Source of the DNA: Tieghemostelium lacteum
Lineage: Eukaryota > Evosea > Eumycetozoa > Dictyosteliales > Raperosteliaceae
Assembly: GCA_001606155.1 (NCBI GenBank)
Contig: LODT01000042.1
Coordinates: forward strand, 333,758 to 397,757
Direction of reading: 5' to 3'
Length of the DNA: 64,000 bases
Shown piece by piece: positions 1 through 10,020 of the stretch. The translations under genes and the position numbers were made by a program. Position 1 is the stretch's first letter, and every line of letters begins with the position of its first letter. Below the pieces are notes generated by a model, which ran no database searches, had not been told where the DNA came from, and saw nothing but the letters and a program-made list of their open reading frames with translations.

Positions 1-927
1 CCATTGGTTTGGTATATTGTCTGGTAATTTTTCATTGTCCCATTCTATATCATCTAAAATGACAATTAGAGTACCAGTTTTGATATTGGATAGAAAATCT
101 ACAGCTGTTTGATATGAGGTGGTATCTTCTGTTGATACACTCACACGTTGCAGATTCATTGATTGTGATGCATGATTTAAGATTTCCAAAACCTTATCGT
201 AATGGTCTTTATCTTCATTTAAGATAACATCCTGTATGTGTATATTTTGGCAATTCAAAGAGTTATCCAAGAGAGACTTTAACATCCATTGTGACATTCT
301 AATTTCAACTAAAGTTATTTTAGTTAGAGAATTGGGATGAAATGAATTTCTATTTTCACCAAGAAAACTAAAATCCCAAAAGTCTAAGCTAATGACTCCT
401 CTATTCTGAATTAACTCTCCAATTCTATTAAAATCAATTTTTGATGATTTTTGTTGAAGACTTTGAATGTGGATGTCAATGTTGGAGAATGATTTTAGTT
501 GGTTGATTAGAAGTTCTTCAGAATCTAAAAATGATGTTTCAACAACTATAGATTCTAAATTCTTGAGTTGAGATATTGATTGATCTAAAGTCATACTTTG
601 TACTGTATTTTTATTGAATAAAATCTGACTAACTTGATCTCTAATGATTTCATTTAAATCTTTAATAGGTTTAGGTATTCTGAATCTATAGTTATACCAT
701 TTATATTTATTAGCAAGTGCTATGAAATCAGGTATTAATTCAACTGTTCTTGGTCTTTCTAAATTATTAACATGTCTATATTGTAATTTTACAATTATTG
801 ATTGATTCCATTCTTTGCTGATCAATGTATATTTTCGTAAAAACATATAAACATATTCTATTTCTTTTGAGTGATTTAGAATTGGATCTAAAATATTATT
901 AATTATTAGATAATTAGGAATAACCAT
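1..927 (-). CDS. F-box-like dictyostelid paralogue-family protein (3' end outside window)
   Basis: An uninterrupted frame of 309 codons runs from an ATG at 927 to base 1 with no stop, so the C-terminus lies outside the window. The first 50 residues (MVIPNYLIINNIL, then a helix ending SKEWNQSIIVKLQY) match the layout of an F-box-like start: Leu-rich helix, then SKEW, then a basic helix. The protein at 50055-51755 begins the same way (LIVIKILDYLL ... SKEWSKVILNKLHY), so I place both in one amplified dictyostelid family. The rest has irregular leucine-rich segments (KNLESIVVE, GVISLDFWDFSFL) that may form an LRR-like fold. A role as a ubiquitin-ligase adaptor is inference only. It is divergently arranged with the FNIP gene at 1173. 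Confidence 0.7.
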   Translation of the reverse strand, partial: MVIPNYLIINNILDPILNHSKEIEYVYMFLRKYTLISKEWNQSIIVKLQYRHVNNLERPRTVELIPDFIALANKYKWYNYRFRIPKPIKDLNEIIRDQVSQILFNKNTVQSMTLDQSISQLKNLESIVVETSFLDSEELLINQLKSFSNIDIHIQSLQQKSSKIDFNRIGELIQNRGVISLDFWDFSFLGENRNSFHPNSLTKITLVEIRMSQWMLKSLLDNSLNCQNIHIQDVILNEDKDHYDKVLEILNHASQSMNLQRVSVSTEDTTSYQTAVDFLSNIKTGTLIVILDDIEWDNEKLPDNIPNQW

Positions 928-1172
928 TCTTAAAAATCATACAAAATAAAAAATTTGTAAAGACAAAAGAATTTATTTAAATATCTAGATATTTAACTTT
1001 CATGATACATCTAATTTAAAAAATTTTAATGTTATCAGAAATATAAATCCCAACATAGCAAAATTATAATATAAAATAACAATTCGATTTTATAATATAA
1101 GACTTTAAATTTTTAAAAATACTCTAGATATTTAAATACTTTTTTTTTATTTGATTTTTTACAATTAATAAA
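928..1172. promoter_or_regulatory. Shared upstream region of two divergent genes, with a repeated 12-mer
   Basis: These 245 AT-rich bases separate the divergent starts at 927 and 1173. The 12-mer CTAGATATTTAA occurs twice in the same orientation, near 984-995 and 1122-1133. A T-run lies just before the start at 1173. A shared promoter is inferred from position; I recognise no named element. Confidence 0.4.
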
Positions 1173-2932
1173 ATGGATATTCCATTTTATATAATTAAAT
1201 ATATCATTAGTTTTTTAAATAATGATGTAGATATTTTAAATTTGATTACTTGTTGTAAATCAAATTTTAAATATAGAGACAAAATTGAATGGAATATATG
1301 TCCATTGGGATTTTATTATCGTTATCCTGTAGATACAACAACTAAAGAGCAACCTAGTCTTGGGAATCAAATGAATATATTTAGATCAATTAATAAGACA
1401 ACGATAAATGATAGCTATAGTAGATTAACTGTACACGAGAAGTTTCAGAGATTACCAAGATCATTTCAATATCTAGAGATATTTGATCAAACTGAGTATA
1501 TTTACTTTAAAGAGATGATTGGAGAAGCTTCATTTTACATTAAAAAACTAAATATCACACATCCACCAAAAAGTTTGAATTTCATTGAATTCAATGGCTT
1601 GTTTACAAATATCACATCATTGGTATTGGGTTCTGGGTATTATAATAGTAAAAATCCTGGTATATTTGAAATAGCAGACTTTAAATTACCTCGTACTGTT
1701 AGATCATTAAATCTAGGATACGGTTTTCAATTGAAATTGAAAATTGGTACACTACCAGAGACCTTAACCGAGCTGTCTATACACTATAGTTTTGAATATG
1801 AAGGCTTTCAGTGGGGTCTTGTAATACCAAAGTCATTGATAATTTGACACTACCTATTTTCTGTACATATAAACTAAAAGTTGGTGATCTTTGTGAACCT
1901 TTACAGTCATTTGCTATAGGCGCACCTAGACTACAAGATCCCATCCCCAAAGGATTATTTCCAAGTTCACTCAAGAGAATAAGAATATTAATGGATAATG
2001 ATATACTTGATGACTTACCATCAGGATTGGAGGAATTATATATTAGTAGTCGTAGATTGTCTAAGTTAAATTCGTCAGGATGGCTTCCTAACAGTCTTAG
2101 AATTGTAATACTTATAAATTTCAATGAACCATTCCAGTCTGGTACATTCCCAGATTCCCTTGAAAAATTGGTTTTAGATAAATTTAATCAACCTATCCTT
2201 CCCAACACTCTTCCAAAGAATTTAAAAGTACTTGAAATCCCAACATACGAACATGACATTATATCAGAAGGTATACTACCTGATACTATAGAACATTTGA
2301 AAATCCCAAAAGTCTATATTAAAAATGTAAAAAGAAGTCTCCCATCATCACTTTTACATTTGGTTTTAACTGAATATGATACTGCTGTTCCTATAGAACC
2401 TGACATTATACCAGTATCATTAAAAACAATAACGGTGTCCTACCCTTGTGTGAGTAATGGTTCTCTACTGAAATGTACCAATTTAAAGTCACTGTCACTT
2501 CATTACCCTGTCTACAGCTATCCAACTGACTTGACATCTAACTTTCCAAACCAGTTAACTGAACTCACTATTCCTTATCTAACTTACAAATCATTTAAAA
2601 GTGGTGATTTAAATTCTCTTACACATCTTACAGTCTCCATTGGAATCTACCAAAAAAAGAGCGTAATATTTGATTTTGACAGTAAATATCTGCCACCTGC
2701 CATAGAGCTTCTAGATTTAGGTCCATACACCAATTGTCAGTTTTTGAGTAACTCTACTTTACCAAAGTCACTGAGAATCTTCAAAGTAGGTCACCAGTAC
2801 ACTAATATCTTTCCCAAAAATCTATTACCTCCGTTTTTGGTCAAACTCTACCTTCCATTGAAACAAAAAGAAACCATTCTCAAACATTGTAAAATTCCAT
2901 TTTATTGTTCATTTGTGCAATCAAAACTTTGA
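1173..2932 (+). pseudogene. FNIP-repeat protein gene with one frame break
   Basis: Two overlapping frames make up one FNIP-repeat (leucine-rich-like) protein. Frame one, from the ATG at 1173, begins with an F-box-like start (MDIPFYIIKYIISFL, then ITCCKSNF) and ends at a stop at 1845-1847. Frame two continues the same repeats to a stop at 2932. The repeats have the pattern G-x-LP-x-SL-x-x-L-x-L, for example GTLPETLTELSIH, GLFPSSLKRIRI, GTFPDSLEKLVL and GILPDTIEHLKI. At the overlap, frame one reads GLVIPKSL and frame two resumes at DNLTLPIF, exactly where one repeat should continue, so a single-base slip near 1830-1847 explains it better than an intron. It could be a young pseudogene or a base-call error. 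FNIP proteins are hugely expanded in dictyostelids and their function is mostly unknown. Confidence 0.75.
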
Positions 2933-3001
2933 AATCACCAAACCTATATTCAAATTATAAAAAAGTCTTTATTACGATATTTGAAATTAATTAAATTTCA
3001 G
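2890..3001 (+). repeat. Duplicated FNIP gene tail, copy 1
   Basis: The last roughly 40 bases of the FNIP coding region and its 3' flank, up to an AAATTTCAG motif, recur at 4849-4950 in the same orientation. The coding part is almost identical and the flank has small indels. This copy is attached to the gene and the other is not. Confidence 0.8.
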
Positions 3002-3027
3002 ATTTGAATTTATAATAATAAAAATAA

Positions 3028-3073
3028 TAATAATAATAGTGAGAACTGTGAAGCTTCTAGTATGTAATGCACT
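3028..3073 (+). repeat. Small fragment of the gene at 5058-5751
   Basis: A stretch of about 46 bases, containing an AAT run and GAAGCTTCTAGTATG, matches 5262-5307 inside the broken gene downstream with only a few differences. In the gene it encodes NNNSENCEASSMECT; here the frame is closed. It is a leftover of a second copy of that gene. Confidence 0.75.
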
Positions 3074-3149
3074 TTTGTTTTAGATTTATATTTAGATAGA
3101 TAGCAAATGATTATCATATTTTCAAATAATAAGGTAAAAGAGGCAAGGA

Positions 3150-3392
3150 TTCATCAAGATGTTAATAGAGTTAGTAAGATGTAATAGAGAGGCAGACAAT
3201 TTTGAAGAAAAAGTGAATAAAAAAGACGCTGTCTACTGAACATTATATAAACACCCCTGTACTATGAAATACAGATTAAGGGCCACCAGTTTACCAGATA
3301 CTAAAGATTCCTTCACATATATCTGCAATTACAAAGAAATCAGCCATTGGTTTAATACTCCTGTTGCCAGGGTCAAATGTTTTAATGCTTAA
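3150..3392 (+). pseudogene. Decayed coding remnant, family unknown
   Basis: One frame reads as plausible protein for about 80 codons (MLIELVRCNREADNFEEKV, then RLRATSLPDTKDSFTYIC and HWFNTPVARVKCF) with one stop inside and no start. Its Cys, Trp and Arg content and lower AT level differ from the surrounding spacer. I cannot assign a family. It may be chance, but the composition suggests an old host coding piece. Confidence 0.35.
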
Positions 3393-3414
3393 AGTATGTA
3401 TTATAAAATTAACT

Positions 3415-3651
3415 TTATACCAATTGTAGACTAACATTTAATATTAGGTATATCTCAAGATGGCAAAGGTAATACCAAAGAAAAACAGAATGAAAATGAT
3501 ATGGAGATAATTCAATTCTATATTTTATAGATGATGGTGTCATTTGTAGAGTTTGATCAGCAAATGTGATATTGTGATACTCATCAAACCATTCAATGCT
3601 TACATTGACCAAGGTATTGGTATTATACTGGATGTGTGATATTATCTCTAT
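3415..3651 (-). pseudogene. Remnant resembling a dictyostelid EGF/ComC-type surface protein
   Basis: The reverse strand is open over about 78 codons without an ATG at the expected place. It reads VNVSIEWFDEYHNITFADQT, followed by LQMTPSSIKYRIELSPYHF. From memory, this pattern (WFDE, N-glycosylation sites, then a P-x-S-I-K-Y-x-I-E-L-S-x-Y-x-F beta segment) resembles the extracellular domains of the large dictyostelid ComC/EGF-type membrane proteins. The reading degenerates into low-complexity hydrophobic sequence after SVFL and no companion domains lie nearby, so it is an isolated, broken piece. The family call is tentative. Confidence 0.35.
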
Positions 3652-3893
3652 CTAAATAATTTCACCATTTTCTCCATTTTCAATATTTTTGATCCACAAA
3701 ATATGGTATGTTGTTATTTGTATTTCGTGATCATACACTTATTGAAATTTATAATATAATTGTACCCAATTCACTACTGATCACATTTCATTTGATGGTA
3801 CAATTCCAAAGAGTATTATCAATGTTGATCCAACCCGCTCTAACAAATAAATATCAATGAAAAAAAAAATTAGAGAACATATTGATTTGTTTA

Positions 3894-4571
3894 TTAGTTG
3901 GTACAAAATGCATTTTCATTACCATAGTTATTATTTGGATCACATGCAGCTTGTTCATTAACAGTTTGACAATATCTACCTTGTAAATCACAAAATACAT
4001 TGATTGGATCATTGTTAGGACATGTCCAAGTATCAATTTGATCAGTTATTTCAGTAATGATTTCTAATCCATTTGTAAAGGTAACTGCATTTTCATAATT
4101 TTCATAATTACAATTACCCATTGCAGTTTGATTATATATTTCGTGAACTTGAGAATTTGAAGCGTATTGTGGTTTTGAAGTAATGGTAACAAAAGAATAC
4201 CATTGATCACCCATACCTGTAATTGTACCATTTAATTTAGTAAAGTTTGGTGTATCTGTACAGGTACCATTTTTAATGTTATAGTAATGAATTGCATTTC
4301 CATTACATGTGAAATGACTTAGTTCAAATTGACCAACAGTAATCCAATTGGATTCTTCCTCAACTTCAACATTCCACATATAATCTGTTACTTCTTGAAA
4401 TGCACTAACCCCAAATATACATTTTGAAACTGCGAGTGTAAAACCTAAACCCAACGAACTACCACTGCAATCCTCTGTTGGATATGGTATAAAATTTGCA
4501 AATAATTGTTGTGAATTTACAACAGATAAAATTCCAATAATTGAAATAATTGATGTAATAAACAAATTCAT
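3894..4571 (-). CDS. Small secreted cysteine-containing protein, unknown function
   Basis: A single-exon gene of 225 residues. It begins with a clear signal peptide (MNLFITSIISIIGILSVVNS, cleavage probably just before QQLF). The mature part has about ten Cys, paired in pattern towards the C-terminus (WTCPNN, FCDLQGRYC, AACDPN, FCTN), and N-glycosylation sequons (NGT, NFT, NQT). There is no transmembrane segment after the signal, so it is probably secreted or lysosomal. Its closest relatives are probably the many short secreted dictyostelid proteins of unknown role. It lies between the two separated copies of the FNIP tail repeat, so it marks material inserted into, or retained within, that duplication. 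Confidence 0.8.
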   Translation of the reverse strand: MNLFITSIISIIGILSVVNSQQLFANFIPYPTEDCSGSSLGLGFTLAVSKCIFGVSAFQEVTDYMWNVEVEEESNWITVGQFELSHFTCNGNAIHYYNIKNGTCTDTPNFTKLNGTITGMGDQWYSFVTITSKPQYASNSQVHEIYNQTAMGNCNYENYENAVTFTNGLEIITEITDQIDTWTCPNNDPINVFCDLQGRYCQTVNEQAACDPNNNYGNENAFCTN

Positions 4572-5057
4572 CTTTTCGTTAATGATTATTTAGTTTATCA
4601 CTATTGTTGGTTTTTATCAATTCCATTTTTTTTCTACGTTTGAATTTTTTGTTTAATATTTTGATATAAAACGAATTAATTATGTCATTTCTAAAAATAT
4701 ATTATCAATTCTTATGTAAAAGTATTTTGAAAATTGTCGGTAAAAGAAAAAAACAAACGATTTGGTTTTGTTTGTATTATCGTTGGTATAAATATAATAT
4801 AATTTTGATGATGAATTGTTGATAAAATTTGAAAAAGAGTTTGATATTGAAAATTCCATTTATTGTTCATTTGTGCAATCAAAACTTTGAAATCATCATA
4901 TTCAAATAAAAAAAGGGCTTTATTACAATATTCGTAATTTTAAATTTCAGAACTTACATTTTTGAATTTCTACCTGTTTGTGTGGAATTTTTTTTTAAAT
5001 TTTTAACTGTTTTTTGGGTAAAAGAATTAATTTGAAATATAGATATTTTGTTAAATT
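4572..5057. other. Spacer containing a detached FNIP tail
   Basis: An AT-rich spacer between the start of the secreted-protein gene and the broken gene at 5058. Its only recognisable content is the FNIP tail repeat at 4849-4950. No open frame or RNA gene was seen. Confidence 0.6.
4849..4950 (+). repeat. Duplicated FNIP gene tail, copy 2 (orphan)
   Basis: This matches 2890-3001. It carries the last FNIP codons, the TGA and the 3' flank with no FNIP gene in front of it. It sits about 110 bases before the broken gene at 5058. Copy 1 is followed, at a shorter distance, by a 46-base scrap of that same gene, so the order FNIP tail then 5058-type gene is shared by both copies. Confidence 0.8.
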
Positions 5058-5751
5058 ATGTCTAGAAAGAAAACTAGTAATAGTATAATACTAAAACAAA
5101 ATATATTTACGAGAAGGAGGCAATGATGATATAGGGTTGCAAGAAATACAGAGTTTGTCGGCAGTATTTTATAGTTTAGGAAAAAGAAAGTATAAACAAC
5201 AAAAGAATAAAACAAAAAAAGAAATAGAAAACAAAAAAGAAAATGTAAATAGTAATAATAATAATAATAATAGTGAGAACTGCGAAGCTTCTAGTATGGA
5301 ATGCACTCCTTCTTCAACATCAAAGGACATAAATAAATCACTTGGTGAGAGTAGTGTTATGGAAATACCAGAAAAGAATGTTTGTGTATTAAATGAAAAT
5401 AAAAAAAATGAAGTTATACAAACTTTTAGAGAATTACGGCATCAATACGAACAATTGGTTTCAAACAATGAAGAGATAACCAAAGAGTTAATGGCAAGAT
5501 TAATATGGTTGGGTAAATTATTAGTAGAAAGTAACATGGCTTATTCTGAAACCTTAATGAGCATTTTCAAATATAACAAACAAAAAGAAATTGAATATAT
5601 TGAATATTGTAAAAACTCAACAGTTGAAAGAATAAAGGAATTTATACAAAAGTTCCCTCTGTAGAATAATTACTATAATGGTCGTACCATAATAGATAAG
5701 AGGGTTCAGTTGTTAGCTAAAGGTACATGGATTAATATCTCATACGTTTGA
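5058..5751 (+). pseudogene. Broken gene for an Asn-rich coiled-coil protein, unknown family
   Basis: An ATG at 5058 opens a short frame (MSRKKTSNSIILKQNIFTR). The following frame, open from about 5095 with no ATG of its own, continues as REGGNDDIGLQEIQSLSAVF and runs to a TAG at 5662-5664. A one-base slip near 5105-5112 joins the two naturally. Past that TAG the same frame stays open for another 28 codons (TIIDKRVQLLAKGTWIN) to a TGA at 5749. The product would be a basic N-terminus, an Asn run, a Ser/Glu-rich middle and a C-terminal helical region (VIQTFRELRHQYEQLVSNNE) likely to form coiled coil. No known domain is recognised. A scrap of a second copy survives at 3028-3073. The double damage argues for a pseudogene. 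Confidence 0.6.
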
Positions 5752-5892
5752 ACGAGATCTTTTTAAATGATTTTCTTAAATACTACACTAAAATCCATAT
5801 ATTAAAGGTTAAATAATGAAATGGAGATATAACATAAATTGCACAACAGTTATTTTAAAAATTATAATAATTCTATTTATAAATAAATCTAG

Positions 5893-5917
5893 ATATTTTC
5901 TTTGAAAAGGACCTTAT
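5893..5917 (+). repeat. Recurrent ~25-bp motif, copy 1 (upstream of large FN3 gene)
   Basis: ATATTTTCTTTGAAAAGGAC followed by CTTAT lies about 80 bases before the large FN3 start. Close versions occur at 11106-11130 and 17785-17808, and the right half at 13281-13296. All four are in the FN3 cluster or its edge and in the same orientation. It may be a shared regulatory element or residue of the duplications. Confidence 0.55.
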
Positions 5918-5997
5918 TTCCTATGTTTAAAAATTTTATTTGGCTGGTGAAAATATTTTCTGTTCAAATAGCTTTACCAATTTTTGCTGCTAACAAA

Positions 5998-8900
5998 ATG
6001 AATAAATTTACTATTGTAACTATACTTTTTACACTAGTATTATTGAATTATGGTAGTGATAAAAAGTTATATGTTAGAGGTGACACATTATATCCTTTTT
6101 ACAATATGATAATTTATGATTCATGCACGACAAAGAATGTTTTAAGAGTTATTTCAGTACCAAAACAGATTTGTACATCTATTGGAGGTGGATATAGTCT
6201 TAGAGCCTTAGATGATGGTACTACAATGAGAATATCATCAAGTAATTCCCCAACATCATGTCAAGGTTCAATTGTTGAGAATATAATTTCAGCAACAAGT
6301 GAATTCGATGGAACTTATTGCGATTCAACCAAAGGAATATCTCTAGTAAAAACCATGGCACCACAGATACCCACTGAAAACTACATATTTCTTCAAAAAT
6401 ACTAGTGAGTTTTAAATATTAAATTATCAGCATAAACTACACTTTACTAACCAGTTAAATTATAGTTCATGTCTATATGGAATGAATAATGGTATACCAT
6501 CACCTACATTAACATTTTATGGAATAATTAAACCTAACACCTGTGCTAAAGGTGACTCACCAGCTTCCTATATGAAGGCAACCTATGATTCTAATCTTAC
6601 TGTCTCTATCAATGGTTTTGATTCATCTGGCCCTACATGCACAGGATCACTCATAGCAAATGACTTTCAACTTTGTGGACAACTTTTTCAAAATTATAAT
6701 ATTATAAGAACCTTTTATGTACCTTCTCCTAGACCTGTAAGATTGTATTCAATTCTATTCTATTTTTTTAAAGTATATTAGGTTTTATTAACAACTATTA
6801 CGAATATATAGCAATTAACAATGTCATATGGGGCCATTACAATGACTGGATATGGATCATTGTCAGTTGGTGGTATTACAAATAATGGTGCATGGCCTGG
6901 TATTGCTATTACATATAGTGTTGATTACTTTAATGGTACAAATTATGTATTTATAAATTATGTTGTAAATTCTGCTAATTTTGCAATTACCAATATACCA
7001 GATGGATTGGCATCAACAACTTTGAAGATTTATGTTGTTGGCGTTGATTTTACAGGTACTACAACACCACCATCTGCCATAACACCATCTATTGATTTAC
7101 CTCTACTACCTTTAATGGTAAATGTATCTACTGTAACATATACAACTACATCACTTACTATCTTATATAATGGTATATATGGGTTGTTTGGAGGTACACC
7201 TTCATTTTCTTTAGTTGCCAGTGGAATTGGTAATATTCTTGATAGTACTTGTTTTACCTCTTCTACATGTTCACCAATTTCATCTACTTGTCAACAAGTT
7301 CAAGGAAAATGTTCACTCACTGGATTGACACCAGGAGCCACAGTATCATTCGATATTGTCTACTCAAATTCTGGTAAATCATCCAATGCATTTAGATATG
7401 ACCAAAAACTTTATGATATTGTTTCAGTAACTTCTGTATATGTTAAATACACTCCAACATCTGTAACTGTAAGTTACATAACTTCTGGAGGTATTCCCAA
7501 TTCTATACTATTCAATGTCACAATTGATGGTGAACCAACTAAAGGTTGCTTTAATACCACACAATCCTCATGTGAAATCACTAGTTTAACTACCTTTTCA
7601 ACTTATAACATTACAGTCACTGCTACCTCAGATGGTTTCACAGCTTCAAACTCAGTACTTGTTAAACTATATGATGGTATGTATACTCTATTGAATTTCT
7701 ATAATAACCTGTACTAATTTTATTTATATAGATATTAGATCATTTAATATGACAACTACAAAAAGAACTACTTCAATTGGTATTACAACTTCACTTCAAG
7801 GTGGTGACACTTCATTGAATAGATATACAGTCTATTTAAATGATAGTATAGTATATGAAAATCAACAATCTACACAATATCAACTGACACAATTATCACC
7901 CAATACTCAATACATAGTAAAGGTTGTTGTTACAAATAATGATAATTCACTAGAATCTGAAACAACAGTTTCTACATATGATTTCATTACAACTCCAACT
8001 GTGACATTGTTAACAACAAGATATATTGGTTTTACAATTGGTTTCGAATCTGTAAATGGTGTACCTTCAGAGACTGTCTACTCTGTATATGTTGACACAT
8101 TCTTAGTAAATGATTGCACTGATATATCTACTACCCAATGCATAATCACTGGATTAGCTATTGGTTCTATGCATAATATAACTGTACGAGCCACTAATGA
8201 TGCTTATTCACTTAGTAAATCTAATACATGGACAACATCTAAAAAACCACAAATGGTAGACTTTGATATAGACTACTACACAACAAAAGCAATTCAAATT
8301 AGTTACACTTCAGAATTTGGTGAAGATGAAAATCCAGTAACTTATACTATTACATTAGATGATAATATTAATACCAGAACTATTACAGATCAATCTTGTG
8401 TAACTGGTAATGAGTGTACTATAAGCTCTGGTCTTGTACCTGGTACTGAGTACACAGTATCCTTGACACCAACATCCAATCAACAAAGTGGTACTACTGT
8501 AGATAAAGTAGTTACATTATTCAAAAAAGTAACCAAACCAATATTATCAGTTGAATCTACCACCAAAACAATTTCAGCAAATTTCTCAAGCGAAGAAGGG
8601 GTATCATCACCACCTACTGCCTATTCTATATGGTTGAATGACCAGTTGATTGATGATCAAATTTGTAATACTTCAACTAAACATTGTACTCTAACAGGTC
8701 TATTAGACAACACCAATTACAAGGTACAGGTCATTGCTGTAAATGACGGTGATTCAGTGACTTCAGATGCCAAAAACATCAAAACTGTAGCTAAAATTAA
8801 TAATTTACTAATGAATGTAACAAAGTTAACAACATCAATTTTACAAATAACATTTCAAGTTAATAATGGTATGCCAAATGGTACTATATATACTGTTGAA

Positions 8901-9707
8901 CTTAATAACCAAGTGGTAACAGATTGCAGTGGGATAAGTACAGAGATATGTACAATATCTGATTTAGATGATGACACTGAATATCAAATTAAAGTCACTG
9001 CTGTAAATGATGGTTTTTCTTTGGAATCAAGTAAATCGGTGAGAACTTTTAAAATAATTTCAAATCCAATCATTCAAGTAACTCAAGAAGAAAGTACTAA
9101 TTCATTAGTTATAAAGTTCCCAGATATTGGAGGTGTACCATTATTTTCACTTTACAATGTTGCAATTAATAATAGTGCCTTGGTGAATTGTACTGATATT
9201 TCTGTTGATACTTGTATAGTTAACAATATCACCATTGGTGAAAACTATGCTATTCATGTGACTGTTGTAAATGATGGTTATACTGTAAATTCTGCAACTA
9301 TATATATTACTGTTCCTTATCTGAGTAGTTTCACTGTCAGTGTTGGTCAAATAGGCACTGATGGTTTTACTGTAGATTGGAGTGAATGTACTGGAGGTGC
9401 TGATGGAATGACAACTTATAACACAGACATTTCAGTGAATGGTCAATCATGGAGTTCATCATGTTCCGATATTCCTCAAGGTCAACCTAGAACATGTAAA
9501 GCGAGTAACTTACAAGATGATACCAATTACAATATTAGAGTATCATGTCACAACACTGCAATGACATCACCAAAGATATCCACATCACAAGCCAAAACAT
9601 TAAATCTTCCAGAAAGTTCTGATTCCACTATTTCTACAGCTATTAAACTATATCAACCCATTTTCAATATCCTTTTAATTATATTCCTCATAACAATCAT
9701 AATCTAG
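5998..9707 (+). CDS. Large FN3-repeat cell-surface protein
   Basis: Four exons (5998-6404, 6466-6736, 6812-7676, 7732-9707) with GT...AG introns of 61, 75 and 55 nt give 1172 residues. The start at 5998 is chosen because it follows an A-rich context and opens a signal peptide (MNKFTIVTILFTLVLLNYGS). About nine FN3-like repeats of 85-95 residues follow a divergent N-terminal region. Each has a Ser/Thr-rich first strand, G-x-P-x-x-x-Y-x-V, an acidic CT-x-I/CTITGL centre and Y-x-I-x-V-x-A-x-NDG. A Ser/Thr stretch and the hydrophobic end NILLIIFLITIII indicate a GPI signal or membrane anchor. Sequons are numerous, so a glycosylated adhesion or receptor ectodomain is likely; the ligand is unknown. 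The three small FN3 genes downstream correspond to its C-terminal domains. Confidence 0.85.
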
Positions 9708-10020
9708 TTAAAACAAATAGACTCTCTTACCACCAGGGTTGTATACAATTATTTTTTTCCTCTTGTTGATAACAATATACATAACATTTTTATTTACTTG
9801 GTCTTAAATCTACAATTACCTTATTTGAACTTCACCATCAAATTTTCCATTTTTTTCAATATTTAGTTAGAAATATTTTTTTTCCCAAAATATGTTCTAA
9901 TTATAGAGTTTTAAAATTCCAATTTACACCTTTTTATCTTAAATCAAAAAACAAATTCTTGAAATATGAAGCACTCCTTTTATTTTGTTTTTATTTTTTA
10001 TACAACAAATTATTATCAAA
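9708..10020. promoter_or_regulatory. Upstream region of the broken FN3 copy, duplicated before 15314
   Basis: The stretch from about 9858 to 10020 (TTTTTTTCCCAAAATATG, AGAGTTTT, CCAATTTACA, CACTCCTTTTATTTT) has a recognisable counterpart at 15180-15313 before the third small FN3 gene. The promoter and 5' leader were therefore copied together with the gene. Confidence 0.6.

Noticed and set aside
3854-4036. Second short minus-strand frame at the end of the secreted-protein gene
   Set aside because: It overlaps the real gene in another frame and lacks any domain or signal.
5664-5760. Possible tRNA-like region after the broken gene
   Set aside because: No cloverleaf or conserved B-box could be formed; the sequence reads better as gene remainder.
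6405-7731. Separate small genes in the 5' part of the large FN3 gene
   Set aside because: The apparent breaks at 6405, 6737 and 7677 are short introns with good splice sites and matching phases, giving one continuous protein.
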